From Cellvibrio sp. OA-2007 (GTDB lineage: Bacteria; Pseudomonadota; Gammaproteobacteria; Pseudomonadales; Cellvibrionaceae): a stretch of 64,000 nt of DNA. Shown here piece after piece: positions 25,134 to 35,008 of the stretch; the first letter of the stretch is position 1, and each line of letters begins with the position of its first letter. The stretch is from NCBI RefSeq assembly GCF_000953825.1, contig NZ_BBUL01000089.1, positions 124,001-188,000 on the forward strand. Reading direction: 5' to 3'. Under the pieces are notes generated by a model that worked only from the letters and a program-made list of their open reading frames with translations, was not told the DNA's origin and did not search any database. The position numbers and the translations under genes are program-made.

Positions 25134-25364
25134 ATGTATACATCTACCACTGCCATGCCCCAGCTATTTGAACAATTGGGGTTAAAATCCAGCAACTTGG
25201 CGATAGCGCGTTTTATCAAACTTCACCCTTTAGCGGAAAATGTCACGCTGCAATCGGCAACATTTTGGAACCCGTCCCAGCGCCAATTTATTAACGATAG
25301 TTTGCAACAAGATTCCGATTGGGCCGAAGTAGTCGATCAGCTAGATGCGCTGTTACACCACTGA
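25134..25364 (+). CDS. DUF2789 family protein
   Basis: A 76-residue cytoplasmic protein matching DUF2789: PQLFEQLGLKSSNLAIARFI near the start, then HPLAENVTL, FWNPSQRQFINDSL and the C-terminal DWAEVVDQLDALL, which is characteristic of the family. The function is unknown. The ATG follows an AGAGGAGACC ribosome site. Its last 12 bases overlap the end of the convergent TIGR02444 gene. Confidence 0.88.
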   Translation: MYTSTTAMPQLFEQLGLKSSNLAIARFIKLHPLAENVTLQSATFWNPSQRQFINDSLQQDSDWAEVVDQLDALLHH

Positions 25365-25862
25365 TGCAAACAATTGTAATAACCGCGCAATAGCCGCTTC
25401 GGTTACATTGAGTTGCAGTAAATAAAGACGCAGATTGTCACCCGCGACCGGTGGCGATGCACTATCTGCAGCTCCGTCACTCCATGTTTGCACTTCCGCT
25501 TCCAGCCAGATTTGTAATTGTTTTTCCGCCAGCAATTCCGCTTGTTTAATTTGGCTGCGCAGCGCTTCAATGCCTGCATCGGCGCTGCCAAATTCCACCT
25601 TCATGCGCCGCCGCAAGTGGCGCAGTGGAATCACGTAATGTTCATCCCAGGCATGAATACGTTTTTGCGCTTTGCGCAGACGCACTTTATCCAATACCAG
25701 ACCGCGTCGCTCCAACCAGACACACCAGAGCAACAGATTGACGTTGACGCCATGGCCATCCTGCAACTGCAAACAGGCATCGGCCACACCGGGGCGCGCG
25801 TAGTAGTCGAGGGAAAAATTCCAGAGGCTGGAGCAGTCATCGGAAGAGGCAGAAGGCATCAT
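25353..25862 (-). CDS. TIGR02444 family protein
   Basis: A 169-residue cytoplasmic protein. SLWNFSLDYYARPGVADACL followed by VNVNLLLWCVWL is the family signature. The rest is helical and Arg/Gln-rich (RHLRRRMKVEF). The function is unknown. In Pseudomonas a member lies beside the ABC-F gene equivalent to yheS, as here, where it diverges from yheS with a 47-base gap. Two adjacent ATGs (25862, 25859) could start it. Its 3' end overlaps DUF2789 by 12 bases. Confidence 0.85.
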   Translation of the reverse strand: MMPSASSDDCSSLWNFSLDYYARPGVADACLQLQDGHGVNVNLLLWCVWLERRGLVLDKVRLRKAQKRIHAWDEHYVIPLRHLRRRMKVEFGSADAGIEALRSQIKQAELLAEKQLQIWLEAEVQTWSDGAADSASPPVAGDNLRLYLLQLNVTEAAIARLLQLFASVV

Positions 25863-25909
25863 AAAATCCGCTAGCAGAGGGTTGGGGCAAGTCTGCTAGA
25901 ATGCGCGCC

Positions 25910-27835
25910 ATGATTCAATTACAAAACATCTCCGTACAGCGCGGCACCAAATTTTTATTGGATGCTGCCGATCTCACTATTTACCCTGGCCAAAAAGTCG
26001 GTTTGATCGGCGCCAATGGCACCGGCAAATCCACCTTGTTTCAATTGTTGCTGGGCAAATTGCACAGCGATACCGGCTCGCTCGATATTCCCAAGCAGTG
26101 GCGCATCGCCCACATGGCGCAAGAGGTTGGCCATACCAGCCGCAGCGCACTGGATTATGTGCTTGATGGCGATAACGAATTGCGTCGTTTGGAATTGGAA
26201 ATTGCCACCGCCCTGCAAGATCCGGAACACAATGGCGAACAGCTCGCGCACCTGTATAGCGATATGGAAAACATCCACGCCTACACCGCACCTTCGCGCG
26301 CGCAACAATTGTTAAATGGTTTGGGTTTTGCACCGGGGGATGACCAACGCCCGGTATCGGATTTTTCCGGCGGCTGGCGCATTCGTCTGAACCTTGCACA
26401 GGCATTGATGTGCCCATCGGATTTATTGCTGCTCGATGAACCGACCAACCACTTGGACTTGGATGCAACCCTGTGGCTGGAAGAATGGCTCAAACGCTAT
26501 CCCGGCACCTTGATAATTATTTCGCACGACCGCGACTTTCTCGACAACATTGTCGATCGCATTGTTAATATCGAAAAACAAAAACTCGATAATTACAGCG
26601 GTAACTACTCTGCGTTTGAACGCCAGCGCGCCGAAAAATTAGCGCAGCAACAGGCGAGTTTTGAGAAGCAGCAAGAGCGCATTGCTCACGTTGAAAATTA
26701 TATTCGCCGCTTCCGCGCGCAAGCGACCAAAGCCCGTCAGGCTCAGAGCCGGATTAAAGAGTTGGAGCGCATGGAAAAAATTGCGCCCGCCCATATAGAT
26801 TCGCCGTTTACCTTTACTTTTAAATGCAACGACAAAATGTCGGTACCGCTGGTGCACATAGCCCGCGCCGACATTGGCTATAACACTGGCGCTGGCAACA
26901 AAATAATTCTGAATAAAGTTGAACTGGCGATTCGCGCCGAAACCCGTATTGGTTTACTCGGCCCCAATGGCGCGGGTAAATCCAGCTTGGTAAAAACCCT
27001 CGCTGGTTCACTGCCGCTGCTGGCCGGTGATCGCACTAATGGCGAACATTTTAAACTCGGTTATTTTGCCCAACATCAATTAGAAGCCTTGGATATCAAT
27101 GCCTCTGCAGCGCTGCATATCCAGCGTTTATCACCGCAAGCACGCGAGCAGGAAATTCGCGACTTTCTCGGCAGTTTTGATTTCCACGGCGACCGCGCCT
27201 TTGAACCTATCACTCACTTTTCCGGTGGAGAAAAAGCGCGACTGGCGCTGGCGATTATCGCCTGGGAAAAACCCAACGTATTACTGCTCGACGAACCCAC
27301 CAACCATTTGGATTTGGAAATGCGCCACGCGCTCACCATGGCGCTGCAAGAATTTGAAGGCGCTGTGATTGTGGTGTCGCATGATCGCCATTTACTGCGC
27401 AATACAGTGAATGAATTTTTACTGGTTGCCGATGGCAAGGTGGAAGAGTTTGACGGCGATCTGGAAGATTATTACAAATGGATGCAACAGCAAAAAACCA
27501 ATATAGCTGTCGCCGAAAAAGAAACTGCGGTTAACAGCGAGAGCGATTCAAAAGTTGATAAAAAGGCCCAGCGCCAACAATCGGCAGCGGCGCGCGCGCA
27601 ACTCAAGCCGCTCACCAACAAATTAAAATCCCTCGAAACCCAGATGGAAAAACTGCAGACGCGGCTGAGTGAAATTGAAACCCAGTTAGGCGACCCCAGT
27701 ATTTACGATGAAAAAAATAAAACCATTTTGCAACCACTGCTGCAAGAGCAAGTGAAATTGCAAAATCAATTAGACGAGACAGAAGAAAACTGGTTGATGG
27801 TCAGTGAAGAGTTGGAAGCAGCACAGCTGGGATAA
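25910..27835 (+). CDS. yheS: ABC-F family ATPase YheS
   Basis: A 641-residue ABC-F protein with two nucleotide-binding domains on one chain and no membrane segment. Walker A motifs are GANGTGKST (near residue 36) and GPNGAGKSS (near 348), signatures are FSGGWRIRLNLAQAL and FSGGEKARLALAI, and Walker B motifs LLLLDEPTNHLDL and VLLLDEPTNHLDL. Between the domains is the ABC-F linker with RRFRAQATKARQAQSR; the C-terminus is a coiled coil (about 545-640). It closely follows E. coli YheS in sequence from memory. ABC-F proteins bind the ribosomal E site. ATG 25910 is preferred over 25901 because it gives the usual MIQLQNISV start. TAGAAT at 25897-25902 looks like a -10, which would make a very short leader. 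Confidence 0.93.
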   Translation: MIQLQNISVQRGTKFLLDAADLTIYPGQKVGLIGANGTGKSTLFQLLLGKLHSDTGSLDIPKQWRIAHMAQEVGHTSRSALDYVLDGDNELRRLELEIATALQDPEHNGEQLAHLYSDMENIHAYTAPSRAQQLLNGLGFAPGDDQRPVSDFSGGWRIRLNLAQALMCPSDLLLLDEPTNHLDLDATLWLEEWLKRYPGTLIIISHDRDFLDNIVDRIVNIEKQKLDNYSGNYSAFERQRAEKLAQQQASFEKQQERIAHVENYIRRFRAQATKARQAQSRIKELERMEKIAPAHIDSPFTFTFKCNDKMSVPLVHIARADIGYNTGAGNKIILNKVELAIRAETRIGLLGPNGAGKSSLVKTLAGSLPLLAGDRTNGEHFKLGYFAQHQLEALDINASAALHIQRLSPQAREQEIRDFLGSFDFHGDRAFEPITHFSGGEKARLALAIIAWEKPNVLLLDEPTNHLDLEMRHALTMALQEFEGAVIVVSHDRHLLRNTVNEFLLVADGKVEEFDGDLEDYYKWMQQQKTNIAVAEKETAVNSESDSKVDKKAQRQQSAAARAQLKPLTNKLKSLETQMEKLQTRLSEIETQLGDPSIYDEKNKTILQPLLQEQVKLQNQLDETEENWLMVSEELEAAQLG

Positions 27836-27856
27836 CCGGTGAATCGTTTTTATAAA

Positions 27857-27890
27857 TAAAAAAGCCAGCGCTAAAAAACGCTGGCTTTTT
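27857..27890. terminator. Bidirectional terminator after yheS
   Basis: AAAGCCAGCG (27861-27870) and CGCTGGCTTT (27879-27888) with an 8-base A-rich loop, A run before and T run after. It lies between convergent yheS and the outer-membrane protein gene. Confidence 0.92.
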
Positions 27891-27907
27891 ACATTAACGC
27901 CGGGGGT

Positions 27908-28468
27908 TTAGAAATTCATCCGCAATCCCAGTGCAAGTTCTGATGACTCAGAACCCAAACCTACATCACCCGTTACCGAAAAAGTAGGGGCAAACCAATA
28001 AGCAATACCACCGCTCAATACGGTATTACCATCGAAGGCGGTATGGTGTGCCAACTCTACTTTCAGTTCGACATTATTTTCGATAAAACCGCGCAAACCT
28101 GCTGCAACGATTAAACCTGAATCGCTATTGCCATAGTCAACTGAGATATTTTCTGCACTCAGGGCACCGTATAGGCTCGAATCTGCCCCAAATAATGTAT
28201 GGTAACCAATACCCATCTTTAGGTTTTCTGAGCCACAGCCATTGCCACTCACATCGCTATAAGAGCCAAGCGCAAAAAAATCGCTGTTTAATTCAAGGCT
28301 GCCGCCCAAACGCACACCATCTTGGTTACAGCCACCATCAAGATCCTGATTAATAAATTGAACGCCCGCATAAGTGTAACTAACCGCACTGCGCGCCATC
28401 ACACTTGCGCTGGCAAACAAACTCACTGCCGCTATTGCCAAGCTTATTTTTTTCATTGAATTTTTCAT
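27908..28468 (-). CDS. Small outer-membrane beta-barrel protein
   Basis: A 186-residue protein with a Sec signal (MKKISLAIAAVSLFASASVM, cleavage near MARS). The mature part alternates short amphipathic strands with Gly/Ser/Asn turns (YTYAGVQFINQDL, GLIVAAGLRGFIENNVELKVEL, GGIAYWFAP) and ends in a strand terminating in Phe (LALGLRMNF), the usual Bam recognition end. About eight strands can be drawn, suggesting a small barrel. Two cysteines (CNQDG and NGCGSEN) may pair. I cannot assign it to a named family. ATG 28468 or an internal ATG at 28456 could start it. Confidence 0.65.
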   Translation of the reverse strand: MKNSMKKISLAIAAVSLFASASVMARSAVSYTYAGVQFINQDLDGGCNQDGVRLGGSLELNSDFFALGSYSDVSGNGCGSENLKMGIGYHTLFGADSSLYGALSAENISVDYGNSDSGLIVAAGLRGFIENNVELKVELAHHTAFDGNTVLSGGIAYWFAPTFSVTGDVGLGSESSELALGLRMNF

Positions 28469-28603
28469 TTTAGAGAATCTCCAGTAAGGTCTTCCGGGGT
28501 GATACTAGTGAACGAGCATGAACAAATCCTGAATACCCATAGGGGAAGAATTTCGCGCGCATTATCGGTGGAAGTTATCGCGAAGAGGGTGAGGCAGTTC
28601 TCG

Positions 28604-30178
28604 TTAATAACCAATCTGTGTAATGCCGGGGTCTTCGGGTAAGTGCGTGGCTCGCACTTGTAAAATACGGCGGCCTTCCATATCGATAATTTGGAATTGA
28701 TAACCCACCAAGGTAATTTCTTCGCCCACAACGGGAACATGCTGCAGTTGCTCTAGCAGCAATCCGGCAAGGGTAAAATAATCACCGTCGCCACGCATCA
28801 GCTTGATATGCAATAACTCTTCGACTTGCTCCAATGAAATACTGCCATCCAGCAGCCAGCCTTCATCGGTCTGTGTTGCAAGTGGCTCGTCGTAGGTGTC
28901 GGCCAACTCGCCGGCAATCGCCGCAAGCAAGTCGCCGGTGGTCACCACACCTTTAATACTGCCGTATTCGTCGATCACTATTGCCAGCGGCAGGGTTTCC
29001 TGGCGCAGCATCTCCAGCACTTTAAGCGCGCTGGTACCCTCAGGCACGGCGAGCGGTGAAAGCGCTAATTTGGCCAGATCTAGCGGTTGGTTATCGAGTG
29101 CCGCAGTGAGTAAATCGCGGCTTTGCACTACACCGAGCAAGTTGTCCAATTCATCCCGCGCGACCAGCAAGCGGGTTTGTGGTGTGGTCTTGAGGATTTC
29201 CAGCAACCGCTCGGGGGTGGCATTGGCATCGACCCAAATAATATCCGGGCGCGGAGTCATTAAGGATTGAATAGGGCGATTCGACAACTGCAACACACTG
29301 CGAATCATATGGCGTTCGCTGTGCTCAAATGCCATTTCTTCATCTTCCGGCGATGCGGTCATACCGGCGATATCGGCGCCGACTTCATCGGCATCGCTGC
29401 GGCCACCCAACAGCTTCAATACTGCTTCTGCCGTGCGGTCGCGCAGCGGGCGTTCGCCAATCAGATGGCGGGTGCGATTAGAGCGCGCCAGTTGATTAAA
29501 TATTTCGATCAGTACCGAGAAGGCAATTGCGCCATAGAGATAGCCTTTGGGGATTTCAAAACCGGCGCCTTCGGCCACCAAACTGAAGCCAATCATCAAC
29601 AAAAAGCCGAGACAGAGCATGACTACAGTGGGGTGACGATTCACAAAGTCAGTCAGCGCTTTACTGGCGACAATCATCACCATCATCGCAATCACCACTG
29701 CAATCATCATCACCTCAAGGTGATCAACCATACCCACTGCAGTGATTACCGCATCTAATGAAAAGACTGCATCGAGTACAATAATCTGCGCAACCACGCC
29801 CCAAAAAGCGGCGTGAACCTGAGTATTGCGTGGCACCTCGAGTTTGCCCTCCAGCCGCTCATGCACTTCAACAGTGGCTTTAAACAGCAGAAACAGGCCG
29901 CCGAGCAACAAAATCAGATCGCGCCCAGAGAGGCTTTTATCAAATACACTAAACAGCGGCTCGGTTAAGGTCACCAGCCAAGAGATTCCTGCCAAAAGCA
30001 GCAAGCGCATCAGCAGCGCCAGACTTAAACCTAGAATGCGCGCCTTATCCCGTTGATGGGGCGGCAGTTTATTGGCCAGAATAGCGATGAAGATCAGGTT
30101 GTCGATCCCCAACACAATTTCAAGCACTATCAGGGTTAACAGACCCAGCCAAGCGCTGGGATCAGCCATCCATTCCAC
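28604..30178 (-). CDS. TerC-family membrane protein with CBS pair and CorC/HlyC domain
   Basis: A 524-residue fusion like E. coli YegH/YoaE. Residues 1-240 are a TerC domain with about seven helices ([19 protein letters not shown] carries the conserved acidic residues; [20 protein letters not shown] is the second signature). Residues 300-420 are two CBS domains ([34 protein letters not shown]), then a C-terminal CorC/transporter-associated domain (about 440-524). TerC proteins are implicated in metal-ion (Mn) export; CBS-CorC parts bind nucleotides. It starts at GTG 30178 with GAGGAAATAACT upstream. Transported ion unknown. Confidence 0.9.
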   Translation of the reverse strand: MEWMADPSAWLGLLTLIVLEIVLGIDNLIFIAILANKLPPHQRDKARILGLSLALLMRLLLLAGISWLVTLTEPLFSVFDKSLSGRDLILLLGGLFLLFKATVEVHERLEGKLEVPRNTQVHAAFWGVVAQIIVLDAVFSLDAVITAVGMVDHLEVMMIAVVIAMMVMIVASKALTDFVNRHPTVVMLCLGFLLMIGFSLVAEGAGFEIPKGYLYGAIAFSVLIEIFNQLARSNRTRHLIGERPLRDRTAEAVLKLLGGRSDADEVGADIAGMTASPEDEEMAFEHSERHMIRSVLQLSNRPIQSLMTPRPDIIWVDANATPERLLEILKTTPQTRLLVARDELDNLLGVVQSRDLLTAALDNQPLDLAKLALSPLAVPEGTSALKVLEMLRQETLPLAIVIDEYGSIKGVVTTGDLLAAIAGELADTYDEPLATQTDEGWLLDGSISLEQVEELLHIKLMRGDGDYFTLAGLLLEQLQHVPVVGEEITLVGYQFQIIDMEGRRILQVRATHLPEDPGITQIGY

Positions 30179-30542
30179 AGTTATTTCCTCAGGATTAAAT
30201 CGAACAATCGATCAACAATAAAAGAGATCGATAGCGAGCTTAGAGCAGCCAGGCACTGTTTATTTAGCGACACCGCCGAAAAGGACTGGGCAATAGCCGA
30301 CAGCAAGAAAGGTAAACTGATACAGGGGCGATCCAAGGCAATGGGCCTTGGGTCAGGTTCTGACGATGGCATTGAGAAACCAGAGTGTTATCAAGATGGC
30401 GGAATTCTACTGCAGTAGGGAGGATAATGCCTAGCGCCGGTTTTCCCTCACCACGAAACTTTACGCGGATACAACGCAAAAACCGGCTCAGCGATTAATC
30501 TAACCGCCGACTTTTCTCGCTTTAATCAAGGGGCAGCTCAGG
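30179..30542. other. 364-base divergent gap between TerC-CorC and FemAB/GNAT-like genes
   Basis: No gene that I can support. It holds a 9-bp inverted repeat GCCGGTTTT/AAAACCGGC (30436-30444 with 30479-30487) and a weak CCAAGG/CCTTGG hairpin (30333-30351). AAGGGGCAGCTCAG just before 30543 acts as the ribosome site for the rightward gene. Promoters for both genes should lie here but none is clear. Confidence 0.35.
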
Positions 30543-31703
30543 GTGCATATTTGTTTTATCGACTCAATTCATCAGATTGCCGCTGCGCATTGGAATCAGC
30601 TGTGCCCAACGGATTACCCTTTTGTGCGCCACGAATTTATTGCCGCCTTGGAAGACCACCACTGCACCAGCGCAACCACTGGCTGGACACCGCACCACCT
30701 CTTGGTGTGGGCAGGTGAGCAATTAGTCGCTGCTTTGCCTGGCTTTATCAAAACCCACTCCTATGGCGAATATGTCTTTGATTGGAGTTGGGCAGATGCC
30801 TACCGCCGCCATGGATTTCAGTACTACCCTAAATGGATTAACGCCATTCCGTTTACGCCCTGTGTTGGCCCGCGTTTACTCGCTAGCCCCGCCACACTAA
30901 CAGCGGAATTCATAGCTAAACTGCTGCAAGTTCTGGCCAGCGAATGCACTGCAAAAAACTTTTCCAGTTGGCACTGCCTATTCCCGGATGCCGACATGAG
31001 TACACAATTGCGCCGACACAACATTCCGCAACGTTTGGGCTGCCAATTTCATTGGTTTAATCGCGACTATAAAAGTTTTGATGACTTTCTCGCGCAGATG
31101 ACATCGCGCAAACGCAAAAACATTACCAAAGAACGCAGACAAGTTTTAGCCCAAGGGTTTGCATTTGAGGTGAAAACTGGACATGAATTGACACCACAAG
31201 ACTGTGAAGCTTTTTATTCGCTTTATCGCAACACCTACTTAAAGCGCAGCGGCCACCAAGGCTATTTGAATGCGGGCTTTTTTCAGCAACTCGGCACCAC
31301 CATGAGCAACAATTTGGTACTGATCAATGCGATTAAAACAACGGAGTCCGGTGCGAAAAATGTTATCGCTGCATCACTCTTTCTGCGTGATAACACTACC
31401 TTATATGGACGCTATTGGGGCTGTTTTGAAGAGTATCAATTTCTGCATTTTGAAACTTGTTACTATCAGGGCATTGATTATGCTATCGCTCATCAATTAA
31501 CCCGCTTTGATGGCGGCGCACAAGGCGAACATAAAATTGCGCGGGGCTTTGAACCAGTGATCACCTATTCCAATCACTGGATTACGGAACCGGGATTTCG
31601 CACCGCAATCGAACAGTTTGTAACAGAGGAAGCTGAGGCTATTCGAACTTATGCCGAGGATGCCAAGGCGCACTTACCGTTTAAGCAAGAGGATGCAGAA
31701 TAA
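30543..31703 (+). CDS. FemAB/GNAT-fold acyltransferase ('peptidogalycan biosynthesis' family)
   Basis: A 386-residue cytoplasmic protein of the COG3146/GNAT-like family. Landmarks are the N-terminal PFVRHEFIAALED, the SWADAYRRHG and YPKWINAIPFTPC segments, KRKNITKERRQ, and the C-terminal HFETCYYQGIDYAI with FDGGAQGEHKIARGFEP, a strongly conserved end. Members have tandem GNAT-like folds and are proposed to transfer acyl or aminoacyl groups in cell-envelope synthesis, but the reaction is not established. Start is GTG 30543. Monocistronic, followed by a terminator. Confidence 0.85.
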   Translation: MHICFIDSIHQIAAAHWNQLCPTDYPFVRHEFIAALEDHHCTSATTGWTPHHLLVWAGEQLVAALPGFIKTHSYGEYVFDWSWADAYRRHGFQYYPKWINAIPFTPCVGPRLLASPATLTAEFIAKLLQVLASECTAKNFSSWHCLFPDADMSTQLRRHNIPQRLGCQFHWFNRDYKSFDDFLAQMTSRKRKNITKERRQVLAQGFAFEVKTGHELTPQDCEAFYSLYRNTYLKRSGHQGYLNAGFFQQLGTTMSNNLVLINAIKTTESGAKNVIAASLFLRDNTTLYGRYWGCFEEYQFLHFETCYYQGIDYAIAHQLTRFDGGAQGEHKIARGFEPVITYSNHWITEPGFRTAIEQFVTEEAEAIRTYAEDAKAHLPFKQEDAE

Positions 31704-31734
31704 AAAATGGCGCTATCAAAGCGCCACTTTTAAC
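31701..31734 (+). terminator. Rho-independent terminator after the FemAB/GNAT-like gene
   Basis: TGGCGCT (31708-31714) and AGCGCCA (31720-31726) form a 7-bp stem, flanked by an A run (31703-31707) and CTTTTAA. It could also act on the convergent chemoreceptor transcript. Confidence 0.75.
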
Positions 31735-31752
31735 ATTACAGCAAAAACAAAC

Positions 31753-33243
31753 CTATACCTTAAATGTGTCGATTTGCTTTTTCAGTTCGCTGGTTTCATT
31801 GATTAATTGACTGCCGCTGTGGTTCACCACCTGCGCATTTTCAACCACGTTTTCCGACAGACTGTGAATCGCAGTAATATTTTTACTCACCTCATTCGCC
31901 ACAGAACTCTGCTGATGTGATGCAGTGGCAATTTGATGATTCATATCATTGATAACCCCAATATTTGCCCGAATTTTATCGAGTGCACCGCCAACTTTTG
32001 AGGCAGTGTCGATAGTCTCGCGCGCGGACGCGGTACTGGTGCTCATCGCTTGATGTGCCTCATCGGCAGCGCGCTGCAACTGTACAATGATTGATTCAAT
32101 TTCCTCTGTCGATGAGCGAGTTTTTTGTGCCAGTGAGCGCACTTCATCGGCCACCACCGCAAAACCTCGCCCTTGCTCACCTGCGCGAGCCGCTTCAATT
32201 GCAGCATTCAATGCCAGTAAATTGGTCTGCTCGGCAATCGTACGGATAACTTCCATCACCGAACCAATGTTGACCGAGTTGTTTTTAAGCACCTGAATTT
32301 TTTGTGCGGTCGATTCAATCTGACTAGTAAGACGATTAACGTTTTCCAGCGAGAGATTAACAATAGTATTGCCTTCTTCCGCAAGCACGCTGGTGGCAGT
32401 TGTGCGCTCAGCAGTATCACCCGCGTGGCGAGCAATTTCATTAGCCGATGCCGATAATTCTTCTACCGCCGTGGCCACTAATTCAATTTCACGCAATTGC
32501 TGTGAAGTCGAATTAACGGTGTTTTCAGTGGCGCCGCTCATTTTGTTGACGTTGACACGCACCTTATCGTTAACCTGCACCACATTGCGAATGATGGCAG
32601 CGATATGCTCCATTACCAGATTAAAGTTATGGGCAAGTGCAGCGATTTCATTTTGGCTATCGGTTGGTAACCGGCGGGTTAAATCACCACCCCCACCGGC
32701 AATTGTGGCCAGCGAGCGAGTTACCTCATCAACCGGCGCCAAAACCAGGCTGCGAATCAAGATGTATACCGTAATCAAACTGGCAGCAAGCAAGGCAATT
32801 ACGGTAAAAATCGTCGTCTTTCTCTGATTGCTCAGGGTTTCCTGCAGCTCTTGGGTAGAGAAACTGATGTTATAGCTGCCTATTGTGCTGCCGTTGTAGA
32901 CAATCGGAATCGCATCGCGAGACAACTGATTTTTGCTTTCGTCACCATCGGCCGCCTTTGCTAACGACTGGCCGCGATGATCAACCACACTCACCGAGGT
33001 CACTAGTGAAGTATTAACCAACGATTTAGCAATCGCCTCAATTTGCTGGAAGTCGTAGGCAAACACTGCCTCAAGAATGGAGCTGTTGGTCAACTCAATC
33101 ATCGCCGACGTTTCAGCCTCCAATTTTTTCTCCAGATTGTCGGAGGCAATTTGGTCGTTGACCAGAGCGACGATAACCGCAATCGCCAGCATGGCGATTG
33201 TCAGCACCATCATCAATTTGGTGAGCAAGGATTTTTTTACCAT
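31753..33243 (-). CDS. Methyl-accepting chemotaxis protein
   Basis: A 496-residue chemoreceptor. TM1 spans about residues 9-30, a roughly 110-residue periplasmic sensor follows, TM2 lies near 143-162 ([17 protein letters not shown]), then a HAMP domain (about 165-220) and the cytoplasmic hairpin. The hairpin tip is recognisable ([35 protein letters not shown]), where CheA and CheW bind. The chain ends in KQIDTFKV without the NWETF-type tether for CheR. GGGGGA precedes ATG 33243. Ligand unknown. No other chemotaxis gene is adjacent, so it is an orphan receptor. Confidence 0.94.
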   Translation of the reverse strand: MVKKSLLTKLMMVLTIAMLAIAVIVALVNDQIASDNLEKKLEAETSAMIELTNSSILEAVFAYDFQQIEAIAKSLVNTSLVTSVSVVDHRGQSLAKAADGDESKNQLSRDAIPIVYNGSTIGSYNISFSTQELQETLSNQRKTTIFTVIALLAASLITVYILIRSLVLAPVDEVTRSLATIAGGGGDLTRRLPTDSQNEIAALAHNFNLVMEHIAAIIRNVVQVNDKVRVNVNKMSGATENTVNSTSQQLREIELVATAVEELSASANEIARHAGDTAERTTATSVLAEEGNTIVNLSLENVNRLTSQIESTAQKIQVLKNNSVNIGSVMEVIRTIAEQTNLLALNAAIEAARAGEQGRGFAVVADEVRSLAQKTRSSTEEIESIIVQLQRAADEAHQAMSTSTASARETIDTASKVGGALDKIRANIGVINDMNHQIATASHQQSSVANEVSKNITAIHSLSENVVENAQVVNHSGSQLINETSELKKQIDTFKV

Positions 33244-33577
33244 GTTTCCCCCGAAACTATTCGGCTATTAGACTTATTAAGTTACCCAGTATTATTGACG
33301 GCAAGAACGCACCAATCTTGAGCGCTAACTTCCAATCAAAGTGAGTAATTGCTTTTAATCGGTATACAGATGTTCTTAGCGAGCCGTAGTAGTGAGCCAA
33401 GATGGCAACGGCTGTTGCATACCAGTTAGGGAAGTATAGACACAGCTTTGCAATGCTGCGCGAGGAAGAAAAGAAGATCTGAAAAGATGTTTTTAATAGC
33501 AGGGCAGATACGGGAGAACAACAGGGCGATGAGCCGGCTTACCAGCTCGGATCGGCTCATCGCCAAAGACTCAAAAA
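33244..33577. other. 334-base gap between ntrC end and chemoreceptor start, with stem-loop
   Basis: No gene. Near the ntrC end a 10-bp perfect inverted repeat GCGATGAGCC/GGCTCATCGC (33526-33535 with 33554-33563) begins 15 bases beyond the ntrC stop on the minus strand but is followed by CCTGTTGTT, not a T run. It may be a weak terminator or a 3'-end-stabilising hairpin. The chemoreceptor promoter should lie further right, though genes read leftwards on both sides of the gap. Confidence 0.4.
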
Positions 33578-35008
33578 TTAATCATCACCATCTGGGTCAT
33601 TACCGCCCGCCATACCCAATTCCTTGAGCTTGCGAGTGAGGGTATTGCGCCCCCAGCCCAGTAAATTAGCGGCATCTCGCTTGCGCCCAGCGGTGTATTT
33701 CAGTGCTGTTTCAATCAATGCCCGCTCAAAGGTGGGCACCGCTTCACTCAACAATTGATGCTGCCCGCGGGTCAGTGCTTGATCTGCCCAGTGGCGCAGG
33801 GCTTTTTCCCAATCGTCGGCCGGGGTACTGGTCTCTTTGTTTTCCAGCAGCTCGGGCGGCAAATCTTCTATATGCACTTCGCGCCCTGACGCCATAACAG
33901 TGATCCAGCGACAGGTGTTCTCCAACTGGCGAACATTGCCCGGCCACTGCAGAGAGCAAAAATACTCTTCCGTCTCTGGCAGCAATACTTTCGGGTCAAC
34001 ATTTAACTCAGTTGCCGCTTTGTGCAGGAAGAAGCGCGCCAACTTGGGAATATCCTCACGGCGATTAGCCAATTTCGGGATATGAATACGAATCACATTG
34101 AGGCGATGGAACAAGTCTTCACGGAAACGGTTGTCCGCTACAAGTGTTTCCAGGTTCTGGTGAGTCGCGGCGATGATACGCACATCCACCTTAACCGGGG
34201 TGTGACCACCAACGCGATAAAATTCACCGTCAGCCAATACCCGCAAGAGACGGGTTTGGGTCTCGGCAGGCATATCGCCGATTTCATCGAGGAATAGGGA
34301 GCCGCCGTTAGCCTGCTCAAAACGCCCCTGACGCTGGGCGGCAGCACCGGTAAAAGCACCTTTTTCGTGGCCAAATAACTCGGACTCCATCAAATCTTTG
34401 GGAATTGCCGCCATGTTCAGCGCAATAAAAGGCTCGTTGCGGCGCGGACTGTGGCGATGTAGCGCACGTGCCACCAATTCCTTACCGGTACCTGACTGAC
34501 CGTTGATAAGCACCGTAATGTTGGATTGCGACAAGCGGCCAATCGCGCGAAACACCTCTTGCATCGCCGGTGCTTCACCGATGATTTCCGTATTGGTTTC
34601 CAGCGCGGCCTCGGCGCCGTGTTCAGTTTTTTGTTCTTGCGCATGGGCGAGAGCACGCTGGGTAACAGCGACCGCGTCATCCACATCAAAGGGCTTGGGC
34701 AGGTACTCAAATGCACCGCCCTGATAGGCAGCTACGGCGCTGTCCAGATCCGAGTGGGCGGTCATGATGATAATTGGAATCTGCGGATGGGTATTGTGCA
34801 GATTGCCCAGCAAGGTCAAACCATCAGTACCCGGCATGCGGATATCACTGATAATCGCATCGGGAATATCGCGGTTGAGCTGACTCATGGCGCTATCGCC
34901 CGAGTCAAACACGCGAGTTTCAATGTTCGCCCCCTGCAGGGCCTTTTCCAGCACCCAGCGAATCGAGCGATCATCATCAATAATCCAGACTTTATTAGAC
35001 TTCTGCAT
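33578..35008 (-). CDS. ntrC: Nitrogen regulation response regulator NtrC
   Basis: A 476-residue sigma-54 activator. I chose ATG 35008 (MQKSNKVWIIDDDRSI) over the upstream frame since it starts directly in the receiver domain. Receiver: phospho-acceptor Asp55 in IISDIRMPGTDG. Central AAA+ domain: Walker A GQSGTGKELVA and the sigma-54 contact loop KGAFTGAAAQRQGR. C-terminal Fis-type HTH: AGRKRDAANLLGWGRNTLTR. Its start overlaps the ntrB end by 14 bases, so the pair is coupled. It should activate the sigma-54 promoter seen upstream of glnA. Confidence 0.96.
   Translation of the reverse strand: MQKSNKVWIIDDDRSIRWVLEKALQGANIETRVFDSGDSAMSQLNRDIPDAIISDIRMPGTDGLTLLGNLHNTHPQIPIIIMTAHSDLDSAVAAYQGGAFEYLPKPFDVDDAVAVTQRALAHAQEQKTEHGAEAALETNTEIIGEAPAMQEVFRAIGRLSQSNITVLINGQSGTGKELVARALHRHSPRRNEPFIALNMAAIPKDLMESELFGHEKGAFTGAAAQRQGRFEQANGGSLFLDEIGDMPAETQTRLLRVLADGEFYRVGGHTPVKVDVRIIAATHQNLETLVADNRFREDLFHRLNVIRIHIPKLANRREDIPKLARFFLHKAATELNVDPKVLLPETEEYFCSLQWPGNVRQLENTCRWITVMASGREVHIEDLPPELLENKETSTPADDWEKALRHWADQALTRGQHQLLSEAVPTFERALIETALKYTAGRKRDAANLLGWGRNTLTRKLKELGMAGGNDPDGDD

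Noticed and set aside
30264-30479. 71-codon leftward frame between the TerC-CorC and FemAB/GNAT-like genes
   Set aside because: No ribosome site or family resemblance.
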